Shown piece by piece: positions 8,423-17,399 of a DNA stretch of 64,000 nucleotides. The stretch spans positions 1 through 64,000 of the forward strand of contig JAFEBQ010000025.1 of assembly GCA_018242585.1 (NCBI GenBank). The letters run 5' to 3'. Source of the DNA: Planctomycetota bacterium. Its GTDB lineage: Bacteria; Planctomycetota; Planctomycetia; Pirellulales; PNKZ01. Below the pieces are notes generated by a model. That model ran no database searches and was not told where the DNA came from. It saw only the letters and a program-made list of their open reading frames with translations. Numbering within the stretch: the stretch's first letter is position 1; each line of letters begins with the position of its first letter. The position numbers and the translations under genes were made by a program.

Positions 8423-8461
8423 CGGGCCGGCAGCCTCCGTTCGGTAGAAGGCCCCACACTC

Positions 8462-9352
8462 ATGGCGCAACCGCTTCCCCCTCAACCCAGCAGGCTCGTC
8501 GCCGGCCGCAAGGTCCGGATGATGGTCCTGGGCAATGGCGCGCACGAGGCCGTCCGCGCCGCGGCCGACGATATCCGCCGCAGCATCGAGCAGCACGCCG
8601 AGATCGTGCTGTGGGATCTGGGCAGCCAGGCCGACCTGGGGCACGTGGACGCCGATCTGGCCGTGGTCCTCGGTGGCGATGGCTCGATCTTGCACGCGGC
8701 GCGGCAGATGGGCTACCGACAAACGCCCGTGGTGGGAGTCAATCTCGGCCGGCTGGGGTTTCTGGCCGATTTGCAGCCCGCCGAGTTTTGCCGGTTGCTC
8801 CCCGAGATTTGCGCTGGCCAGTTTCGCGTGGTCGAGCACCTGATGTTCACGTGCGAGCACTCGCGCGACGGCCAGGTGATAGCACGCGACCTGGGGCTGA
8901 ACGAGGCGGCTGTGCTATCGGGGCCGCCGTTCGCGATGCTCAGCCTGCATCTCTACGTTGACGCGGAATTGGTCACTACTTATAGTTCCGACGGTTTGAT
9001 TGTCAGCACTCCGGTCGGCTCGACGGCGCACAGCTTGTCGGCCGGCGGACCGATCTTGCGCAAGGATTTGCAAGCCTTCGTCGTGCTGCCCATCAGCCCG
9101 CACACGCTCACGAACCGACCGGTGGTCGAATCGGCCGATCGAGTCTATGAGTTGACCCTGGCGGTGCCCAGCGACAAGGCCTGTGTGGTCGTCGATGGGC
9201 GCGAGTTCGGACACTTGCAGGTCGGCGACCGGCTGCGGATTGCCCGGGCCGAGCCGCGGTTCAAGCTGGTCGAGCCGCCGGGGCACAACTACTACCGGAC
9301 GTTGCGCGAAAAACTTGGGTGGGGGGGCAGCCTGCGGCGCGGCGATCGCTAA
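8462..9352 (+). CDS. nadK: NAD kinase
   Basis: 296 aa, usual length for bacterial NadK. It phosphorylates NAD to NADP in the cytoplasm. Diagnostic motifs are VVLGGDGSILHAAR (GGDG near residues 70-75, with the catalytic Asp), VNLGRLGFLADL, and TTYSSDGLIVSTPVGSTAHSLSAGGPIL (the NE/D and GSTAYS-type motif that forms the NAD pocket). The usual NE(D/V) triad appears as GLNEAAV. An ATG at 8462 begins the frame with only a weak purine stretch upstream. It is the only obvious housekeeping gene in this segment and could share a transcript with the lipoprotein upstream and the secreted protein 73 bp downstream. Confidence 0.95.
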   Translation: MAQPLPPQPSRLVAGRKVRMMVLGNGAHEAVRAAADDIRRSIEQHAEIVLWDLGSQADLGHVDADLAVVLGGDGSILHAARQMGYRQTPVVGVNLGRLGFLADLQPAEFCRLLPEICAGQFRVVEHLMFTCEHSRDGQVIARDLGLNEAAVLSGPPFAMLSLHLYVDAELVTTYSSDGLIVSTPVGSTAHSLSAGGPILRKDLQAFVVLPISPHTLTNRPVVESADRVYELTLAVPSDKACVVVDGREFGHLQVGDRLRIARAEPRFKLVEPPGHNYYRTLREKLGWGGSLRRGDR

Positions 9353-9425
9353 CGCGACACGCGACCGAAGCCCTGCGACACCCCACACGTCGAACATTCA
9401 CGCGAATCGAAAGGATGCGATTCTC

Positions 9426-10571
9426 ATGCGGCACGCTGCACGTTCCTGGTTTCAGCCGCGCTCTGTTGGTTTGATCTGCGTTGCGCTGGCCGCAGTGCTG
9501 GTCAGCCTGGCCAACATCGGCGCCGAGGCGCAACAGTCGAACCGTTCGAAGCGCGGCCCGGTCGTCACCAAGCCGGCCCTGCCGAAGGTTCCCGCCGACG
9601 TGCCGTCGGCCGAGTCGAAATCGAACGAGCCGGCGAAGCTCTCCGAGACCAAGGCCGAGGCGAACGCCAAGCCGATTGAAGCGGCGAAACCCGCTGAAGA
9701 AGCGAAGCCCGCCAAGGAAGCCCCGCCCGCTGACGCGAAGCCAGACGAGAAGTACACCCTGCGCTACAAGTTCAAGCCGGGCTCGACGCTGCGCTGGAAC
9801 ATCGAGCACCGCTCGCAAATCCGCACCACGGTTTCGGGCACGACGCAGACCGCCGAGACGACCAGCGAGTCGGTCAAACTGTGGCGGGTGAAGGAAGTCG
9901 GCCCCTCGGGGAGCGCCGTGTTCGTCCACAGCGTCGAGAGCATCGACATGCGGCAGAAGCTGTCGGGGCGCCAAGAGGTTCACTACAACAGCCAGACCGA
10001 CAAGGAAGTCCCCCCCGGCTTCCAGGACGCGGCTAAGAGCGTCGGCGTGCCGTTGACCACGTTCACCGTCGACGCCACCGGCAAGGTGGTCGACCGGGTT
10101 GACCATGCGCAGCGCAACTCGGGGCAGACTTCGTACCCCAGCATTCCGCTGCCGGCTGAACCGGTGGCCATCGGCGAGACCTGGGAACACACGTACGAAG
10201 TGACCGCCACGAACAAGGAACAGGCGGTCAAGAAAATCCAGATGCGCCAGCGGATGAAGCTGGAATCGGTGGCCAACGGCGTGGCGGTGATTACGATCGA
10301 CACGCACATTCTGTCGCCGGTCCGGCACGACCCGACGATTGAAGCCCAATTGATCCAAAGCGAGTCGACCGGCACTGTCCGGTTCGACATCGAGGCGGGC
10401 CAGGTTTTGAGCCAGCAGGCCGATCTCGACAAGCATGTGGTCGGGTTCCAGGGGCCGACCAGCAGCCTGCATTGCGTGACCCGCTTCACCGAACGGCTGA
10501 GCGTCGATCAGGCGTCGACCGCCGCCCGCCCCGCCGGCCCCGCGGCGCCCAAGAAGCGCCCAGCGCGGTAA
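9426..10571 (+). CDS. Secreted protein, DUF6263-like
   Basis: 381 aa from ATG 9426; the frame continues upstream into nadK in another phase and is rejected there. The N-terminus has a basic stretch and hydrophobic core (VGLICVALAAVLVSLANIGAEAQ), a signal peptide. Next is a low-complexity Lys/Ala/Pro/Glu linker (about residues 40-110), followed by a folded region starting YTLRYKFKPGSTLRWNIEH. The layout (repeated beta strands, IGETWEHTYEV, a final TGTVRFDIEAGQVLSQ) resembles the DUF6263 family of secreted proteins of unknown role. That match is from memory and unverified. The tail is Ala/Pro/Lys rich. The gene ends before a convergent pair. Confidence 0.68.
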   Translation: MRHAARSWFQPRSVGLICVALAAVLVSLANIGAEAQQSNRSKRGPVVTKPALPKVPADVPSAESKSNEPAKLSETKAEANAKPIEAAKPAEEAKPAKEAPPADAKPDEKYTLRYKFKPGSTLRWNIEHRSQIRTTVSGTTQTAETTSESVKLWRVKEVGPSGSAVFVHSVESIDMRQKLSGRQEVHYNSQTDKEVPPGFQDAAKSVGVPLTTFTVDATGKVVDRVDHAQRNSGQTSYPSIPLPAEPVAIGETWEHTYEVTATNKEQAVKKIQMRQRMKLESVANGVAVITIDTHILSPVRHDPTIEAQLIQSESTGTVRFDIEAGQVLSQQADLDKHVVGFQGPTSSLHCVTRFTERLSVDQASTAARPAGPAAPKKRPAR

Positions 10572-10610
10572 AACGAGCGTGGAATTTGGCAGGTGCGACC
10601 AGCCATCAGT

Positions 10611-10754
10611 CCAGCCTCGCGAGCGCAGCGAAGCTGGTGAGGGTAAACGCGTTCACTGCCGATTGATATCGCGCCCAGTGAATTGCCCTGAGCGCGATCG
10701 TATTTGGCCTGCGACGCCTTTACCCTCCCCCGGCCCCTCCCTGAAAGGGAGGGG
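10611..10754. repeat. Two small hairpins between convergent genes
   Basis: At 10611-10637, CCAGC ... GCTGG encloses TCGC ... GCGA. At 10734-10754, CCCCTCCC-TGAAA-GGGAGGGG forms an 8-bp stem. Neither is followed by a T-run. The region separates genes ending at 10571 (+) and 10814 (-), so the second stem may aid termination. Confidence 0.5.
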
Positions 10755-10813
10755 TGTTCATTGCTAGCGATTGATGACCGCAACGCGGCTCAGCGCCGTT
10801 TTGGTTGCGCACT

Positions 10814-12238
10814 CTACGGCTTGATGTCCGGCAAGTCATCAAGCTGCATGGGCGCGGTCGCTGACCGGGTGAGTCGTTTCCGCGCTTGGCGGTCGCCGCG
10901 GCTCATCAGCCACAGCCCCAGCACCGCCACCGCCAGCACGACCCCCACAACCACCGTCATGGCGCGGCCAAAGTTGTTCGAGAACTTCACCGGCTCCAGC
11001 AACACCGGCGCGCGACCCACCAGGGCCGGAGCAAATTGCCAACTCGTCTGACCCCCGGGCAGCAAGACTGGATACTTCCAGGTCTTGAAGAAGAAGCCCG
11101 CCACGCGGATGTCGATATCCAACCGCTCGCCCGTCCACATTTGGTCCGGCAATTCACGCACGCACCAGGTGACGGGATTCTTGAGCGAGTCGATCGTGAA
11201 CATCTCGAGCTGATAGTAATGGTCGTAGCCCAGCACCTTGACCACGTCGGGGTTATCGATCGTCAGCTTGGTGCAACGCCGGCAAGTGCCTGACAGGGCC
11301 ATCAGCTTGCCGAACTGCTCGTCGGGGCGATTGAACAGCGGCTCGACCGGATAGCGGGGGTGCAAGGGGTCTTCATCGTGCGTCAGGCGCAGCAGCTCGC
11401 CATTGCTGGCCCGGCCCACCGCGGCCAGCAGTTCGTAAAAGCACGGCCCGTCGCTCGGCTCGAAGCGGACGCGATTCTGCAACCCCTCGAACAGCCCCAC
11501 GTCCATGCCAAGCTGGCCCAGTTCGGTGTCGGGAAACCAGGCCAGCCGCTGGGCGATGAAGATCGGGTGCAGCGGCCGCGGCGCCGCGTCGGCCAGCTTC
11601 AAAAAGAACCCCGCCGCCGAGCTGCGCACGTCGAGCGGCTCGTCGAGCTGCCACTGGTGCGGAATGGTCAAGGCATAAACCGTCGCCGGCTGATTCTCGT
11701 CGACCGTGACTTCACACTGATAATACTGTTGCAAGTCGAACCGCTCGGCCAGGTCCGGGGGGAGCTTGATCCGCGTGGCGCGATTCACCTTGAGTTTCAG
11801 CGCGATCACCTCGCCGCGCTCCTGATAGGCGTCTTCGGTCCAGCGGCTCCAAGGGATCTCTTTCAGTTGCCAGCGCAGCAGTTCGCCATAGCTGAACCGC
11901 CGCACGGCAATCAGCACGCGCAGCAGCGACTCGTTCTCGGCCGCCTGAATCGGTTGACCGTCGTTGAAGAAGCCCAGCCGCGAGCCGTCCACGCCGTACA
12001 TCGCGATCAGGTCGCGGGCGCTTTTCAACTCGGGTATGGCCGCGCCGCCGACGCCGGTTTGCACCGTGGGGCCCGCCGCGGCGGCAGGGGCTGCAACTGC
12101 GGGAGGGGTGCTGGCTGCCGGCGCGCTGGCCGGGGGCGCAGTGGCCGGCGGCTCGTCGGCGCGCAAGGTCGAGCACGACGCGCACAGCAAACCTAAGGCA
12201 ACCCAGCCCAGCATCCGCGTCGTCGCCACACAACTCAC
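10814..12238 (-). CDS. Exported membrane-anchored protein with two copies of a conserved module
   Basis: 474 aa from a GTG at 12238 that overlaps the upstream stop (GTGA); ATG 12214 is the alternative. The N-terminus MLGWVALGLLCASC is a signal sequence with a possible lipobox, then an Ala/Pro linker to about residue 65. Two similar modules follow: one around RGEVIALKLKVNRATRI ... QYYQCEVTV ... LDEPLDVRSSAAGFFLKL, the other around LSGTCRRCTKLTI ... HYYQLEMFT ... GERLDIDIRVAGFFFKTW. Both share YYQxE, a trailing L-[DE]-[IV] strand and GFF[LF]K. A C-terminal helix (AMTVVVGVVLAVAVLGLWLM) and basic tail end the protein. Function is unknown. An OB-like beta barrel is an inference. It is translationally coupled to the gene before it. 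Confidence 0.72.
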   Translation of the reverse strand: MSCVATTRMLGWVALGLLCASCSTLRADEPPATAPPASAPAASTPPAVAAPAAAAGPTVQTGVGGAAIPELKSARDLIAMYGVDGSRLGFFNDGQPIQAAENESLLRVLIAVRRFSYGELLRWQLKEIPWSRWTEDAYQERGEVIALKLKVNRATRIKLPPDLAERFDLQQYYQCEVTVDENQPATVYALTIPHQWQLDEPLDVRSSAAGFFLKLADAAPRPLHPIFIAQRLAWFPDTELGQLGMDVGLFEGLQNRVRFEPSDGPCFYELLAAVGRASNGELLRLTHDEDPLHPRYPVEPLFNRPDEQFGKLMALSGTCRRCTKLTIDNPDVVKVLGYDHYYQLEMFTIDSLKNPVTWCVRELPDQMWTGERLDIDIRVAGFFFKTWKYPVLLPGGQTSWQFAPALVGRAPVLLEPVKFSNNFGRAMTVVVGVVLAVAVLGLWLMSRGDRQARKRLTRSATAPMQLDDLPDIKP

Positions 12239-13542
12239 GATGGATGTTGCTCCGCGTCGGGACCGGGCTTGGGCTGGTCGATATTCTTCAGCGCCTCGAG
12301 CACCGTGGGATCGACCTCCAAGTCGTGCAACTTTTGAAACTCGTGATGCCCGCGACCCGTGGCCGTGGGAAAAGCGCTGTACGGGTTCTTGGGCGCTTTG
12401 CCTTGCCGCATCGCCCAAAAGCCGATCAGCACGGCAATCGGCAATCCAATCACCACCACCGCCGTGGTGATCAGCTTGCGATGCGCGGCTTCGTTGACTT
12501 TGGCGTCGTTCGCAGCCACGGGGTTGGCTTTCGGCAGCCAGCGCAACGGCCCCGCCACCATCAACGGCGCGGTTCGCCAAGTGCGGTCCTTCTCGGCCAT
12601 GTAGGCCAGGCGCTTGACCAGAATGGCCTCCGCCTCGAACGACTCTTCGACTTGCTTGCCGAGCGGAATCGAGTCGGGCACGTTCAGCGCGTACAGGCAA
12701 ATCAAATCGTGCGTCGGACGATCGCTGGGCGTAAACCACAGCTCATAGTACGCCGTCAGCCCGTTCTCGTTGGCCGCCGCTTCGGTGCGGCCGACAATGC
12801 GCACCGTGCCGCGCACCGTCACCACCCGGCCACGATAGATGTTCAGCTCGTTGTACAACTGGATCCAAGTCGTGGGGCCGATCGACAGTTTCTTGAGCGC
12901 CGTGGCGTCGTAGGTGGCCAGCCGGCTGAGCAGCTGGTAGATCACGCGCTTCTCGGGCGCGCGCAGCTTGGCGTCGTCTTCGACCTCGCGGTAGGCCTCG
13001 GCCTTCATGCCCGGCAGCCAGCCCGGGGCATCTTCACCCGAGGTGGCAACCACCGCGGGTTTCCCCTGGACGACGGGTACATCGACCGCGCCGGGCTCGC
13101 CAGCCGCTGGTTGCGCCTGCAACTCGGCGGCGGGGGCCGCGGGAGGATTCACTGGTGGGGGATTTGCTGCCGGAGGATTCGCCACCGCGGCGGGGGACGC
13201 TGCCGGAGCGATGGCCGCCGCGACTGCCGCTTCATTGTCAGTTGGTCCTTTTGGCGGGGGCGACTGCTCGGGCTCGGCGGGTTCAGCAGCGGCCAGAACC
13301 TCAATTCGCGGCTCCCCCTCGAACTCGGCGGCCCGTTCGGGGGCCAAGCGCGTATCAACCTTGCGGCGGTCGATCTGGGGCTGTCCCATTTCGGCGAACC
13401 AGTTCCAGTGGCGCGGATCGGCCACGTGCTCGATCAGGATCACGCTCATACCCAACAGCATCACCAGCCCAAGCAGCCGGTATTGCGTACCGCGCGCCTG
13501 GTAATTGGGCATTCGTTGTCGCGGCCGGTAGTCGATCGCCAT
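12235..13542 (-). CDS. Membrane-anchored protein with one copy of the same module
   Basis: 435 aa from ATG 13542 (MAIDYRPRQRMPNYQARG); the frame runs upstream to 13908 without domain character. A helix near residues 22-40 (LLGLVMLLGMSVILIEHV) anchors the protein, then an Ala/Pro-rich linker of about 130 residues. The folded part holds ALKKLSIGPTTWIQLYNEL, then YRGRVVTVRGTVRIVGRTE, YYELWFTP, YALNVPDSIPLGKQV and AEAILVKRLAYM, which parallels the module in the next gene. A second helix (LITTAVVVIGLPIAVLIGFW) and a short tail ending in PKPGPDAEQHPS close it. The 4-base overlap with the downstream gene implies one operon and probably one complex. No function known. Confidence 0.72.
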   Translation of the reverse strand: MAIDYRPRQRMPNYQARGTQYRLLGLVMLLGMSVILIEHVADPRHWNWFAEMGQPQIDRRKVDTRLAPERAAEFEGEPRIEVLAAAEPAEPEQSPPPKGPTDNEAAVAAAIAPAASPAAVANPPAANPPPVNPPAAPAAELQAQPAAGEPGAVDVPVVQGKPAVVATSGEDAPGWLPGMKAEAYREVEDDAKLRAPEKRVIYQLLSRLATYDATALKKLSIGPTTWIQLYNELNIYRGRVVTVRGTVRIVGRTEAAANENGLTAYYELWFTPSDRPTHDLICLYALNVPDSIPLGKQVEESFEAEAILVKRLAYMAEKDRTWRTAPLMVAGPLRWLPKANPVAANDAKVNEAAHRKLITTAVVVIGLPIAVLIGFWAMRQGKAPKNPYSAFPTATGRGHHEFQKLHDLEVDPTVLEALKNIDQPKPGPDAEQHPS

Positions 13543-13992
13543 GGAGTCGGTTCGCAGCGTCCTTGGATATGAGAGTGTCCGCTGGTTGAGAGCGTCGGTC
13601 GGTTCAGCGAGTTCCCGACTTTTTGTCGCCCCCACGGGGTGCGACGCCTCGCTAGCGAAATCGCCCGGCCGGACGAGCCGGGCAAGGGCTTTAGACGCCT
13701 GGTTCGATTCTACTGTGCCGCCAGTCGCGCGGACAGCAAAAACCTCGGAGCCGCGCGCTTGCTCCCCCCAGTTTCCGGTTATAAGCTGAGTACCAGTCTT
13801 CGGGTCAGGAGACGAACGTACGGGGCCAGCGCGGCGCAGAGCCCAACGGTTGTGGCGGCAACCAGGGGAAGCGCCGCGGTGCGTGTGCCAACTCGTCCAA
13901 CTTCTCATGCCGGCCCCCCGGCCCGCATGCCGTAATCGTCAGAACCAGAACCACTCCGCAGTTGGCTCCCAACTGTTGCAAGGATTTATTGC
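13543..13992. other. Divergent intergenic region
   Basis: 450 bp between the divergent membrane-protein and TPR operons, so promoters for both must lie here. A small GC hairpin (CCCGGC ... GCCGGG) is at about 13660-13682. No tRNA, convincing small gene or clear -35/-10 pair was found. Confidence 0.5.
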
Positions 13993-16900
13993 ATGTCGCG
14001 CCCTTGTCGTCGTTCGCTGGTGGGTATTGGTCGTTTCACTGCCTGTGTCGACCATTTGCATCGACCGGTAATGAGCCGCGTCGGGTGCTGGCTAGCGCTT
14101 GCGCTATTGGGCTGGTGCCTGACCGCTTTGCCGGCCGCGGCCGAGGAGCCGTTCACCCAGTTCCTCGACGGCCTGCGCGATCGCGAGCTGTTCGACATGG
14201 CGCTCGAATACCTGGACATCATGTCCAAGAGCCCGCTGGTCTCGGATGAGCTGAAAACGGGCATCCCGTACGAGCGCGGCAAGACGCTGATCGATTCGAG
14301 TCGCAACGACCGTGATCCCAAGAGCAAGGGGCGGACCCTCGATCAGGCCACCGAGCAGTTGCAAGCATTCCTCAAGAACCAGCCCAACAGCCGCGTGGCC
14401 GGCGCCGCCTCGATGGCCTTGGGGAGCGTGATCTTCGAGCGGGGGCGGATGTTCCTTGAACAAGCCGGCCAGCCCAAGAACGTCAAGAGCAAGGACGCGC
14501 TCAATAAGCAGGCTCGCGATCACTTCAACCAGGCGCTCAAGGTCTTTACCGACGCCGAGACCAAGTTTGACAAGCGACTGAACGAACTGCCCAAGGGGGC
14601 CATCGACCCCAAGGAAAAGGCCGTCAAGGAAGAGCGCGACCAGGTGCGAACCGATTTCCTGGCCGCCAACGTCTATTCGTCGGCCGTGCTGCAGGAAATC
14701 GCCAAGACCCACGCCGAGGGGAGCAAGGAATACAAGGATTCGTTGCTGGCCGCGGCCAACAAGAACAAGAAAATCTACGAACGCTTCCGGCTGTTGATGG
14801 CCGGCCAGTATGCCCACATCAAGCAAGGGGAATGTTTGCAGTTGATGGGGGACCACAAGGCGGCCATCGGCATTTACAACGATATTCTCGGCCAGCCCGA
14901 GGATGCCGCCGAGTTCCGCAAGCTGCAAGCCGCCGCGCTCTATCGCAAGCTGCAATGCCACCTGGCGATGAAGGACACCGAGTTGGCGGCCAAGGGGGGC
15001 GAGGAATGGATCGGCAAGATCGCCGGCAACGAAGAGTCAATGCCCGACTGGCTGGCGGTGTTCTACTTTACCGCGACGGCGGAAAAGATGCTGAGTGACG
15101 CCTTGCCCGAGAAAGACAAGCAGAAGGCGGCCTATCTGAAGTCGGCGCGCGAAAATTTGCTGCGCGTGGTCAAGTATCCCGGACCCTATCGCGACGACGC
15201 CCGGCAGTTGCTGTCGAAGGTGACGGGCAAGGACGAGCTGCAAAAGGAGCCGGTCAACTTTGCCGAAGCCTTCGAGCGCGTCGGCGGGCTGCTCGAGGAG
15301 ATTCAGGCCAAGCAGAGCGATCTGCAATCGAAGCAAAATGTTCCTGGCGGCGGCGACAAGGCGGAAGTGGCCGCGCTGACCAAGGAAATCGACGAGATGC
15401 GCGAGCAGATCATCAAGTACTGTCACGTGGCGCTGAAGCTGCGCGATCGCGAAACGCCGCTCGACCAGATTTTGGAGATTCGCTACTTCCTCTGCTACAT
15501 GGCGTACCAGCAGGAGAAGTTCTACGAAGCGGCCGTGATGGGCGACTTTATCGCCACGCGCTACGCCGACAAGCAGCGCGCCAAGTCGGCGGCCATGCTC
15601 ACCCTGGCGTCGTTCCTCAAGACCTACAGCGACACCACGCAGCAGATGAAGGACACGCGGCAGTTCGACCATGACAAGATGACCGCCATGGCCCGCTACA
15701 TCAGCACTCGCTGGAAGGGTGAGCCCGAGTCGGACGAAGCCTGGAACATCATGTTGTCGGTCGCGGTGCAAGAGCGCGACACCAAGTCGGCCCTCGAGGC
15801 GTTGAGCTATATTCCCGAAACCAGCGCGAACCGCGGCGACGCCGAGGTGAAGCTCTCGAAGGCGCTGTGGAGCAAATATCGGCACGATTCGATCAAGCCC
15901 GAGGGGGAGCGCCCGCCGCAAACGGAACTCGACGCGATGGGCAAGCAGGCCCGCACCATGTTGGAAACCGGGCTCGGTCGGCTGCGGAAGCTCGACAACG
16001 TGGTGGTCACGGCGGAAATCTTCCTGGGCATGTTGACCGACGTCGAAATGTGTCTGGCGGCCAATCAACCGGACCAGGCGATCAAGCTCTTGAATGATCC
16101 GAAGCTCGGGCCGTTGACCCTCTTGGGCAAGGGGGAGCAGGTCGCGTTGACCGAAGTCGGCACGACGTCCTTTCCGGTCGAGACTTACAAGTCGGCCCTC
16201 CGCGCCTACATCGGCAACAAGGACGTCGACAACGCCCAGAAGATGATGGCCGAACTCGACAAGCTGATGGCCAACCGGGGCCCGCAGGGGCAAGCCCAAT
16301 TGACGCTGGTGTACGTCTCGATGGGCAAAGCGCTGGAAGAGCAGATCAAGCTGCTGCGCGAGCAAGGCAAGAATGATGACGTCAAGAAAGTGACCAGTGC
16401 CTTCGAGGTGTTCCTCGACAAGATCAGTAGCGCGGCGCAGGGGACCACGTTCGGTTCGCTGACCTGGGTGGCCGAGACGTTCTACAGTCTGGGCGTGAGC
16501 TTCGACGAGGGGATCGATAAACCGGCCCAGGGCGAAGCGGCCACCTACTATGGCAAGTCGCTGGCCACCGAACAGAAGATTCTGGCCGAAGGGGCGAAGA
16601 ACCCCGGGTTCATGCCCAGCCCTCATGCCGCCAATGCTGTCAAGCTGCGGATCGCCCGCGACATGCGCCGGCTGGGCCAGTTCGATGGGGCGCTCAAGGA
16701 GGTTGGCGACATCTTGAAGCAGCAGCAGATGTTGGTCGACGCCCAGATCGAAGGCTGCCGCATCCTGATGTACAAGGGGGCCGACAAAAAGGACGCCAAC
16801 GACATCGCCCGCTCGATCGTCGGCGGCCTGCCCGACGCCAATAAGAAGAACCTGGTGATGGGTTGGACCAAGCTGATCGGGGTGTTGCAGCAGGCGATCA

Positions 16901-17259
16901 CCCAGAACGCCGCCAACCAGCAGGCCCGCGAGCGATTCATGGCCTGGCTGTTTGATTGCAACGAGTACGCGGTTGACGCGCGAATGAAACACGCCGAGAT
17001 CCAGGCCGACCCTCAGCAGAAAAAGGCCGGCCGTCAACGCGCCCAGCGCCAGATCAACATCCTGGTCCAGACTTATCCGGACCTGACCACCGACCCCAAG
17101 TGGGCCGATCACTTGGCCCGCTTCAATAGCCAGATGAAAACGCTACAGAAGCTGCTCGCCGAGCCGCCGGTCGGCATCGTGCCGCCAAAGATTGAACCCG
17201 CCGCCACCGAAGGACAGCCGGCCAACGCGCAAGCCGCCGCCCCGGCGGCGGCGCAATAA
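13993..17259 (+). CDS. Very large exported TPR/coiled-coil protein
   Basis: 1088 aa. ATG 13993 has AAGGA about 8 bases upstream. ATG 14071 (MSRVGCWLALALLGWCLTALPAAAEE) would give a cleaner signal peptide and may be the true start. The remainder is almost wholly alpha-helical, rich in Ala, Lys, Asp and Gln, with helix-turn-helix repeats of TPR type (for example YERFRLLMAGQYAHIKQGECLQLMGDHKAAIGIYNDIL; FYEAAVMGDFIATRYADKQRAKSAA), a Gln-rich coiled coil near residue 440 and an Ala/Pro tail. The role is probably protein-protein scaffolding in the periplasm. It opens a run of genes that continues with a second TPR protein, ExbB and two ExbD proteins, suggesting it docks onto the proton-driven complex. 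No enzymatic motif is visible. Confidence 0.85.
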   Translation: MSRPCRRSLVGIGRFTACVDHLHRPVMSRVGCWLALALLGWCLTALPAAAEEPFTQFLDGLRDRELFDMALEYLDIMSKSPLVSDELKTGIPYERGKTLIDSSRNDRDPKSKGRTLDQATEQLQAFLKNQPNSRVAGAASMALGSVIFERGRMFLEQAGQPKNVKSKDALNKQARDHFNQALKVFTDAETKFDKRLNELPKGAIDPKEKAVKEERDQVRTDFLAANVYSSAVLQEIAKTHAEGSKEYKDSLLAAANKNKKIYERFRLLMAGQYAHIKQGECLQLMGDHKAAIGIYNDILGQPEDAAEFRKLQAAALYRKLQCHLAMKDTELAAKGGEEWIGKIAGNEESMPDWLAVFYFTATAEKMLSDALPEKDKQKAAYLKSARENLLRVVKYPGPYRDDARQLLSKVTGKDELQKEPVNFAEAFERVGGLLEEIQAKQSDLQSKQNVPGGGDKAEVAALTKEIDEMREQIIKYCHVALKLRDRETPLDQILEIRYFLCYMAYQQEKFYEAAVMGDFIATRYADKQRAKSAAMLTLASFLKTYSDTTQQMKDTRQFDHDKMTAMARYISTRWKGEPESDEAWNIMLSVAVQERDTKSALEALSYIPETSANRGDAEVKLSKALWSKYRHDSIKPEGERPPQTELDAMGKQARTMLETGLGRLRKLDNVVVTAEIFLGMLTDVEMCLAANQPDQAIKLLNDPKLGPLTLLGKGEQVALTEVGTTSFPVETYKSALRAYIGNKDVDNAQKMMAELDKLMANRGPQGQAQLTLVYVSMGKALEEQIKLLREQGKNDDVKKVTSAFEVFLDKISSAAQGTTFGSLTWVAETFYSLGVSFDEGIDKPAQGEAATYYGKSLATEQKILAEGAKNPGFMPSPHAANAVKLRIARDMRRLGQFDGALKEVGDILKQQQMLVDAQIEGCRILMYKGADKKDANDIARSIVGGLPDANKKNLVMGWTKLIGVLQQAITQNAANQQARERFMAWLFDCNEYAVDARMKHAEIQADPQQKKAGRQRAQRQINILVQTYPDLTTDPKWADHLARFNSQMKTLQKLLAEPPVGIVPPKIEPAATEGQPANAQAAAPAAAQ

Positions 17260-17278
17260 TAACGATGATCCGATTCCC

Positions 17279-17354
17279 GTAGGTCAGGTACCCCGTACCT
17301 GACAATTGTGGACACAACGCAGAACAGATGTCAGGTACGGGGTACCTGACCTAC
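17279..17354. repeat. Perfect 26-bp inverted repeat whose arms are themselves palindromic
   Basis: Arm 17279-17304 and arm 17329-17354 are exact reverse complements (26 bp) with a 24-bp spacer. Each arm contains GTCAGGTAC-CCC-GTACCTGAC (9-bp stem, 3-base loop; GGG on the other strand) plus a GTAG/CTAC flank. It can fold as two hairpins or one long one. It lies between two TPR genes in the same direction. A related single copy is at 4318-4339. Confidence 0.85.
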
Positions 17355-17399
17355 ATAAAAAACCACCCGCACACGATTCATCCTTTTCGGGAGTTACTG

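Noticed and set aside
12244-13572. 442-codon plus-strand frame opposite the 435-aa membrane protein
   Set aside because: Low-complexity Arg/Gly/His-rich product typical of antisense; the minus frame has helices and an overlap with the next gene.
15037-17112. 691-codon minus-strand frame inside the 1088-aa TPR gene
   Set aside because: Antisense shadow of a helical Lys/Ala-rich protein in GC-rich DNA; the plus frame has signal peptide, TPR pattern and ribosome site.
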